Positions 61,275 through 64,000 of a DNA stretch of 64,000 nt are shown here, piece after piece (the first letter of the stretch is position 1; every line of letters starts with the position of its first letter). Made by a program: the position numbers and the translations under genes. Origin of the DNA: Candidatus Kryptonium sp. (lineage in GTDB: Bacteria; Bacteroidota; Ignavibacteria; Kryptoniales; Kryptoniaceae). The stretch is from the NCBI GenBank assembly GCA_025060635.1, contig JANXBN010000001.1, positions 753,284 to 817,283 of the forward strand. The letters are read 5' to 3'. Under the pieces are notes generated by a model. It was not told where the DNA came from. It ran no database searches and worked only from the letters and a program-made list of their open reading frames with translations.

Positions 61275-61310
61275 AAATCCCGGCGAACGCGTCGGGATTT
61301 TTTATTTTAT
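61275..61310 (+). terminator. Rho-independent terminator of rpmB
   Basis: AAATCCCG (61275-61282) and CGGGATTT (61293-61300) form the outer stem, with GCG/CGT pairs inside. A T-rich tail follows up to about 61310. The start codon of the VKOR-like gene is at 61315, immediately downstream. Confidence 0.88.
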
Positions 61311-61314
61311 TATC

Positions 61315-61728
61315 ATGGGAACAAAAATATCCTTGGTAATTTTATCCGCTATCGGATTTTATATCTCGCTTTACTTTACGCTTATTTATTTTCATTTGAT
61401 TTCCCCTTCAAAATTTCTTCTTCCAAATGTGTGTAAGCTGTCCGGCTCCGCTTGCGAGACCATAATTAACACAAAATATGCCAGAATTTTGGGATTTCCG
61501 AATTTTGTTTATGGACTTTTTTACTATTTGGTGATTTTTCTTTTTGCTATTTTTGACTTTAACAGTTATATTAAAATCACGATCGCGCTAATCTCGTGGA
61601 TCGTAGTTGTTTTAGGAGTTTATCTAATTTACGCTTTGCTGAAAGTTTTGAGGGTTAATTGCTTGCTTTGTTTTATAAGTCATGTTATAAATTTTTTGAT
61701 TGCAGTTTTGTTAAGTTTTCAAATTTAG
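61315..61728 (+). CDS. Vitamin K epoxide reductase (VKOR)-like disulfide-forming membrane protein
   Basis: From ATG 61315 the protein has 137 residues and four TM helices. The loop Cys pair is CKLSGSAC (about 39-46), followed by the family Ser/Asn region ILGFPNFVYGLFYY. The active-site CxxC is CLLC at the fourth helix (VNCLLCFISHV). Bacterial VKOR proteins oxidise DsbA-like partners and pass electrons to quinone. There is no fused thioredoxin domain. The frame is open upstream to 61246 within rpmB, but that start would lie before the terminator. Confidence 0.86.
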   Translation: MGTKISLVILSAIGFYISLYFTLIYFHLISPSKFLLPNVCKLSGSACETIINTKYARILGFPNFVYGLFYYLVIFLFAIFDFNSYIKITIALISWIVVVLGVYLIYALLKVLRVNCLLCFISHVINFLIAVLLSFQI

Positions 61729-61740
61729 TTTTCCGGCCAA

Positions 61741-62691
61741 ATGAAAAACATAGGCTTGATTTATCACGAGGATTACTTAAAGCACGATACAGGGGCTTGG
61801 CATCCGGAAAGGAAAGAAAGGTTAATAGCGATAGTTGAGCATTTGAGGAAATCTGAATTAAATGAAAAAATTGAATGGATCGCACCAACACGAAGAAACG
61901 ATGTTGAAAGATGGATTCTTAAAGTCCATACACCAAGACATTTTGAATTCGTCAAAAGTTCTATTTTATCTGGAGTGCGATTGCTTGATTTCGGAGATAC
62001 TTATGTGAGCAAAGATTCTTACGATGTTTCGCTACTTGCTGTTTCGGGGTTGCTTGAAGGTGTTGATAAAATTTTTAGTGGGGAAAATGATAAGATATTT
62101 TGTGCTGTTAGACCACCAGGACATCATGCGGAGAGTGAAAGGGTTATGGGATTTTGTCTTTTCAACAATGTTGCAATTGCTGCAAGATATGCACAGGAAA
62201 CTTACGGTGTTGGAAAAGTTGTAATAATTGATTGGGATGTTCATCACGGCAATGGGACGCAAGAGATATTTTATGAAGATCCGACTGTTCTTTACATAAG
62301 TTTACATCAGTATCCGTTTTACCCGGGAACAGGTTCAAGAGATGAGAAGGGAAGTGGGAAAGGATATGGTTTTACTTTAAACTTTCCGATGCCTGCTGGT
62401 TCAAATGACGAAGATTATTTGAAAATTTTCGGTAATGAAGTTGTTCCAGCTCTTGAAAAATTCCAACCTGAGTTTATCATCATTTCTGCTGGTTTTGATG
62501 CCCACCGAGATGATCCACTTGCGGGGATGAATCTTACGGAAAAATCCTTTGAGATAATGACTAAATTAACCTGTGAAGTCGCAAAAAAATTTTCAAACAA
62601 CAGGATTTTATCTGTTCTTGAAGGTGGGTATAATCTTAAAGCACTTGCGAGCTCGGTTGAAACTCATTTGAAGGTATTCGTTGAGGTGTGA
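61741..62691 (+). CDS. Histone-deacetylase-fold (AcuC/acetylpolyamine amidohydrolase-like) enzyme
   Basis: A 316-residue zinc deacetylase. The catalytic His pair is in VRPPGHHAESERVMGFCLFNNVAIAA, the zinc Asp/His in VIIDWDVHHGNGTQEIFY, the second zinc Asp in ISAGFDAHRDDPLAG and the end region in LEGGYNLKALASSV. YPFYPGTGS is the usual substrate-loop segment. Substrates in bacteria include acetylated proteins, polyamines or acetoin-linked enzymes; none can be chosen here. It lies 12 nt after the VKOR-like gene. Confidence 0.93.
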   Translation: MKNIGLIYHEDYLKHDTGAWHPERKERLIAIVEHLRKSELNEKIEWIAPTRRNDVERWILKVHTPRHFEFVKSSILSGVRLLDFGDTYVSKDSYDVSLLAVSGLLEGVDKIFSGENDKIFCAVRPPGHHAESERVMGFCLFNNVAIAARYAQETYGVGKVVIIDWDVHHGNGTQEIFYEDPTVLYISLHQYPFYPGTGSRDEKGSGKGYGFTLNFPMPAGSNDEDYLKIFGNEVVPALEKFQPEFIIISAGFDAHRDDPLAGMNLTEKSFEIMTKLTCEVAKKFSNNRILSVLEGGYNLKALASSVETHLKVFVEV

Positions 62692-62768
62692 TTTCAATCA
62701 CTTTGCATAATTAATAAATTTGTTTAACTTATAACTGGAAAACACAAAATAAACTCATTGGTGCAAAA

Positions 62769-64000
62769 ATGCGAAAAGCAATTTTTCTTTTGACATTTAT
62801 TTTTTTATATGGATGTTTTGAAAAGCCATCCGAACCTGTCATGCCAAGTTGGGATGTGAATTTAACAGTTCCGATTTTTGATAGAAGTTTCACTCTTGGC
62901 GAGTTGATTGAAAAAGATACATCATATCTGAAGGTAGGAGCAAACAATCAAATTTATTATGCGACAACAAATAACTTAGAGGCAACGAAGATCGGTGATA
63001 ACTTAAAAATTTCTGATGTCTCAACATCAGCACAAACTCGGCTTGGAAATTTTGAAATTAAAAATCCAGGGACCGCAAGCGCAAGAATTACAGCAAATCA
63101 AATCTTTCCAACCTTACCACCGAATCTTCCGCCAGGGAATTATGTTATTCCATCAAACTTCCCTGGTCAAACGATTTCAACAAATTTTACAGCTTTTGAA
63201 AACTTTCAAACTGTGACTTTTGATGCGGGAATTTTGAGAGTCACAATAAATAACGGGCTTCCAGTTCCATTGATACTTATTGGGGGTTTGAAAATTTATG
63301 CTCAAGGAGATCCATCTAATCCTATTATTACCTTGTTTAGAGACGACACGATAAGAGCAAATTCAAGCAAAACCTCAGAGGCAAACTTAGCGGGAAGAAG
63401 TTTGCCATCAAATCTTGGTCTAACCGCTACTGTTTTATCTCCTGGCAGTGGTGGGACACCTGTTTATTTTGATATAAATCAAATGGTTGTTACGGTTTCA
63501 GCTTCGCTTGAGAATTTGAGCATTGCATCCGCAACTGCACAAATCCCAGCTCAAACAGATCCAGTTGTGATTGATACTTCATTTATATTTGAACAAAATG
63601 AACCTCAACCAAATGTAATACAACAAGTTACATTCAAAAGTGGGCAACTGCGACTTAGAATTACGAATAACATTGACCTTGGCTTAAATGGAACGCTTAC
63701 GCTTTACAATTTCATAAGAAAATCTGATAACACTCCGCTTAGGATTCCGCTAAGTATAGGTCGGAAAAACTCTGCAAATAATGTCATCTTGCGAAGTGTG
63801 AACCTTGCTGATTATAGACTCGTTGGCGATCCTTCAAATCCTAATGCTCTTTCAAATAAAATATCTTACCGTGTTGAGGTTCGCACAGAAGACACAGGGA
63901 ATGAATTTAGAACGATAAATAAAAACGATGGGCTTTCAGCAGAAATAGCTTTGTCAAATCTTGTCATTGAATCGGTTTCAGGTAAAGTTAAACCAACTAG
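62769..64000 (+). CDS. Lipoprotein of unknown function, 3' end cut by the window
   Basis: The frame from ATG 62769 is open to the end of the window (410 codons). The N-terminus MRKAIFLLTFIFLYGC is a lipoprotein signal with Cys16, followed by FEKPSEPVMPSWDVNLTVPIFDRSF. The rest is Asn/Thr/Ser-rich with beta character and repeated segments such as FEIKNPGTASARI and LRLRITNNIDLGLNGTLTLYNF. It is probably a surface-exposed outer-membrane lipoprotein. I do not recognise a named family. Confidence 0.85.
   Translation, partial: MRKAIFLLTFIFLYGCFEKPSEPVMPSWDVNLTVPIFDRSFTLGELIEKDTSYLKVGANNQIYYATTNNLEATKIGDNLKISDVSTSAQTRLGNFEIKNPGTASARITANQIFPTLPPNLPPGNYVIPSNFPGQTISTNFTAFENFQTVTFDAGILRVTINNGLPVPLILIGGLKIYAQGDPSNPIITLFRDDTIRANSSKTSEANLAGRSLPSNLGLTATVLSPGSGGTPVYFDINQMVVTVSASLENLSIASATAQIPAQTDPVVIDTSFIFEQNEPQPNVIQQVTFKSGQLRLRITNNIDLGLNGTLTLYNFIRKSDNTPLRIPLSIGRKNSANNVILRSVNLADYRLVGDPSNPNALSNKISYRVEVRTEDTGNEFRTINKNDGLSAEIALSNLVIESVSGKVKPT

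Noticed and set aside
1-64000. CRISPR arrays, insertion sequences, prophage or integrase genes
   Set aside because: No regularly spaced repeats, transposase or phage proteins were seen on either strand.

Overview
The window is about 64 kb of AT-rich bacterial chromosome. I see no phage, transposon, CRISPR or plasmid genes. It most likely comes from the Bacteroidota/Chlorobiota/Ignavibacteria side of the FCB group, possibly a thermophile of the Kryptonia type; that placement is inference. Supporting signs are a secreted enzyme ending in a type IX secretion sorting domain (the YQNYPNPFNP motif), many lipoproteins with a lipobox near residue 16, promoters that fit TTTG-N19-TAnnTTTR, frequent 4-nt ORF overlaps and several TTG starts. 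Two genes run off the window, one at each end.

Layout: 0-2.8 kb holds a cut-off secreted protein, a 3-hydroxyacyl-CoA dehydrogenase and a zinc alcohol dehydrogenase. 2.8-9.2 kb (minus strand) is a carotenoid cluster: idi, a CarH-like B12 photoreceptor/repressor, crtI, crtB, a glycosyltransferase, crtZ and a two-domain lycopene cyclase. From left-over GGPP this set predicts a zeaxanthin-type, probably glycosylated, pigment. 9.3-14.6 kb is mixed (a second zinc dehydrogenase, an Ig-like lipoprotein, a thioredoxin-fold protein, a methyltransferase, a YwiC-like membrane protein and an archaemetzincin). 14.6-21 kb (minus) holds a sigma-54 two-component system whose kinase carries heme-c-type motifs, and next to it a membrane redox module: two degenerate GcvH-like proteins, a four-cluster Fe-S protein and an NrfD/HybB protein. 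Both transcription units have a predicted sigma-54 promoter.

21.4-29.1 kb is the lipid synthesis operon yceD-rpmF-plsX-fabH-fabD-(DUF3109)-fabG-acpP-fabF-rnc. 29.2-33.6 kb holds two secreted proteins, nagA, rpe and a PASTA protein. 33.7-39 kb is a proteostasis cluster (two hsp20, a ferritin-like protein, lon, dnaJ), with the hsp20 pair behind a near-perfect sigma-54 promoter. 39.2-42 kb holds an M24 peptidase, a methyltransferase and a lone ftsE.

42-50.7 kb (minus) is a signalling cluster: a large Ser/Thr kinase-ATPase-TPR protein, a sigma-54 activator with a pseudo-receiver, a lipoprotein, a TPR protein and a soluble GAF histidine kinase. A fourth sigma-54-like promoter lies between the activator and the lipoprotein. 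50.8-64 kb holds butyrate kinase, a T9SS-exported phosphodiester glycosidase, a CsgG-like secreted protein, an HGSNAT-like acyltransferase, a DUF255 protein, an orphan gcvPB, tRNA-Cys, rpmB, a VKOR-like protein, a histone-deacetylase-fold enzyme and a cut-off lipoprotein.

The best candidates for undescribed biology are the H-like/Fe-S/NrfD module with its heme-sensing sigma-54 system, the kinase/sigma-54/TPR cluster, and the local set of four sigma-54 promoters with palindromic sites at enhancer distance.
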